From JBDKGD01 sp964645125 (GTDB taxonomy: Bacteria; Patescibacteriota; Minisyncoccia; UBA6257; 2-01-FULL-56-20), in the NCBI GenBank assembly GCA_964645125.1, contig CAZXZC010000021.1, forward strand, positions 1 through 14,555: 14,555 bases of DNA, in the 5' to 3' direction. The notes under the pieces are model-generated. The model saw nothing but the letters and a program-made list of their open reading frames with translations, had not been told where the DNA came from and did no database searches. This document shows positions 13,846 through 14,555 of the stretch, piece after piece; the first letter of the stretch is position 1; the number at the start of each line of letters is the position of its first letter. Made by a program: the position numbers and the translations under genes.

Positions 13846-14073
13846 AACCGGAGATTCTAGATATCCGGTTTCAAAAAGGGGAGCACGACCTGCACGGTCA
13901 ACGCTCCCTTTCTCATCTGAATTTAGTAGTTGTGTCCGCCAGCTGGCGGAGCGAGCCTGCCTATTGGCAGGCAGGGATCTATAAATTAGTAACTTTAGAT
14001 GGGAAATCACAGAAAGATTCCCAACCAAAAATTTGGCGGCACTGCGCCATAAATCAGTGCAAAGGAAGGGGGG
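13846..14073 (+). promoter_or_regulatory. Type B leader module, copy 2, with pseudoknot at the SD
   Basis: AACCGG/CCGGTT around a loop containing GATTCTAGATAT (13846-13870); GGGAGC/GCTCCC with GACC/GGTC inside (13879-13908), followed by TTTCTCATCT; CATCTGAA (13914-13921) pairing with TTTAGATG (13994-14001); GGGAA/TTCCC (14001-14022); then a pseudoknot, TGGCG (14034-14038) with CGCCA (14045-14049) and GCACTG (14039-14044) with CAGTGC (14055-14060). The purine-rich SD follows at once. Relative to copy 1 the pseudoknot helices change sequence and length but keep pairing. Confidence 0.82.
13938..13980. repeat. Palindromic intergenic repeats
   Basis: CCGCCAGCTGGCGG and CCTGCC-TATT-GGCAGG are two palindromes placed in the variable insert of the second type B leader, ending in GGGATCTATA. 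They resemble common extragenic palindromes and are probably mobile-type insertions tolerated there. Confidence 0.5.
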
Positions 14074-14078
14074 TTCAT

Positions 14079-14399
14079 ATGTTGAACTTCACTTTGTTCG
14101 TAGACAATGGATCCGGGTCCCGCGAGGACCGGATCCAGAAAGAAATCGGCCCAGCTGTTGAAAAACAGCTGGGCTTGGCAATTATGATTCCGGGACTCAG
14201 CGGCATTATCCGCTGGGTCACGGTGGGAATCGACGGCCGCGTGGTCGTCGAAGACGTCCCCCAGGCGACTGGGATGGACGCGGACGAAACGTACTTCATC
14301 TACCCGGAAGGGCGGATGAAGTGCGACGTGGCGCCCCCGCGGCGTCACGAAGAAGGGGGTTTTAATACTCCCGATCCGATGGTGACTCGGACTCGGTAG
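14079..14399 (+). CDS. Unrecognised 106-residue protein with hairpin-packed mRNA
   Basis: Begins MLNFTLFVDNGSGSREDRIQ and ends FNTPDPMVTRTR; no family recognised, no membrane segment. The ATG at 14079 is chosen for the purine-rich SD (AAGGAAGGGGGG) next to the pseudoknot; the frame stays open far upstream but that is leader. Stems tile the gene: GGATCC-G-GGTCC/GGACC-GGATCC (14109-14136), 11 bp perfect with GAAA loop (14149-14174), GACTCAGCGG/CCGCTGGGTC inside GATTCC/GGAATC (14186-14231), CGTCC-CCCAG-GCGA-CTGGG-AT-GGACG (14255-14280), ACTTCATC/GATGAAGT around CCC-GGAA-GGG (14293-14322), and GGTGACT/AGTCACC spanning the stop codon (14381-14404). GC content is higher than its neighbours. Confidence 0.82.
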   Translation: MLNFTLFVDNGSGSREDRIQKEIGPAVEKQLGLAIMIPGLSGIIRWVTVGIDGRVVVEDVPQATGMDADETYFIYPEGRMKCDVAPPRRHEEGGFNTPDPMVTRTR

Positions 14400-14404
14400 T
14401 CACC

Positions 14405-14555
14405 ACCAAAAAAACCTCCCTGTCGTTTCGACGGTGAGTTGCGGTAAAATCCTTCCGCGTGAAAGCATGGGTAAAAGTTTTTGTCCCCGTTTTTTTACAA
14501 AAATGGAGAGCCACAAGGAAGCAGAGCCTCAAAAATAAGGGGTGGCACACTCATG
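14405..14555 (+). promoter_or_regulatory. Leader of a further cistron at the right edge
   Basis: The structured style continues: CTGTCG-TTT-CGACGG (14420-14434, one wobble), GCGG-N10-CCGC (14441-14458), GTAAAA/TTTTAC (14471-14498) and GCCAC (14510-14514) with GTGGC (14542-14546). AAGGGG at 14537-14542 precedes an ATG at the last three bases (14553-14555), so another cistron probably begins there, its SD partly inside the last helix. Confidence 0.4.

Overview
The window looks like a chromosomal segment of a small-genome bacterium, most likely a member of the Patescibacteria (CPR) near Parcubacteria. This is inferred from gene content and style: a TrmB-type regulator, large unrecognised cytosolic proteins, a eukaryote-like IleRS, and housekeeping genes with almost no leader or Shine-Dalgarno (SD) sequence. 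No 16S gene is present to confirm it.

Layout. Bases 1-645 hold a truncated, unrecognised minus-strand gene with its own promoter and a palindromic operator. Bases 813-2256 hold a minus-strand trans-translation cluster in the order smpB, ssrA (tmRNA, absent from ORF-based views), histidine phosphatase. Bases 2290-2826 hold two tandem minus-strand candidate small RNAs, each with a promoter and an intrinsic terminator. Bases 2876-6451 encode isoleucyl-tRNA synthetase with a complete-looking histidine-phosphatase domain inserted in its core. Bases 6618-7171 are a monocistronic unit for an unrecognised 127-residue protein. Bases 7261-10557 are a minus-strand pair: a TrmB-like regulator followed by an 828-residue unrecognised protein.

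From 10688 to the right edge runs a plus-strand unit that is the most unusual part of the window. A perfect-consensus promoter (TTGACA, 17 bp, TATAAT) reads into a leader of about 1 kb without convincing genes. It then reaches four cistrons: a 51-residue ORF, a degenerate DHH-phosphoesterase-like protein, and two unrecognised small proteins. Nearly the whole transcript, including the coding sequences, can be read as consecutive local stem-loops, many perfect (up to 16 bp). Several are capped by GNRA or UUCG tetraloops, and their G-U wobbles fit only the sense strand. The leaders come in two paralogous types whose stems differ in sequence but keep pairing, including an H-type pseudoknot just before the ribosome binding site of the last two cistrons. 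The 127-residue gene at 6734 shares the perfect promoter and hairpin-packed coding sequence. ileS, read by eye, does not show this.

Working interpretation: this organism has a class of very strongly transcribed mRNAs under selection to be folded end to end. The RNA itself may be a long-lived, packaged or scaffold-like molecule, or the folding may protect it. The function is unknown. No folding energies or database searches could be run here.
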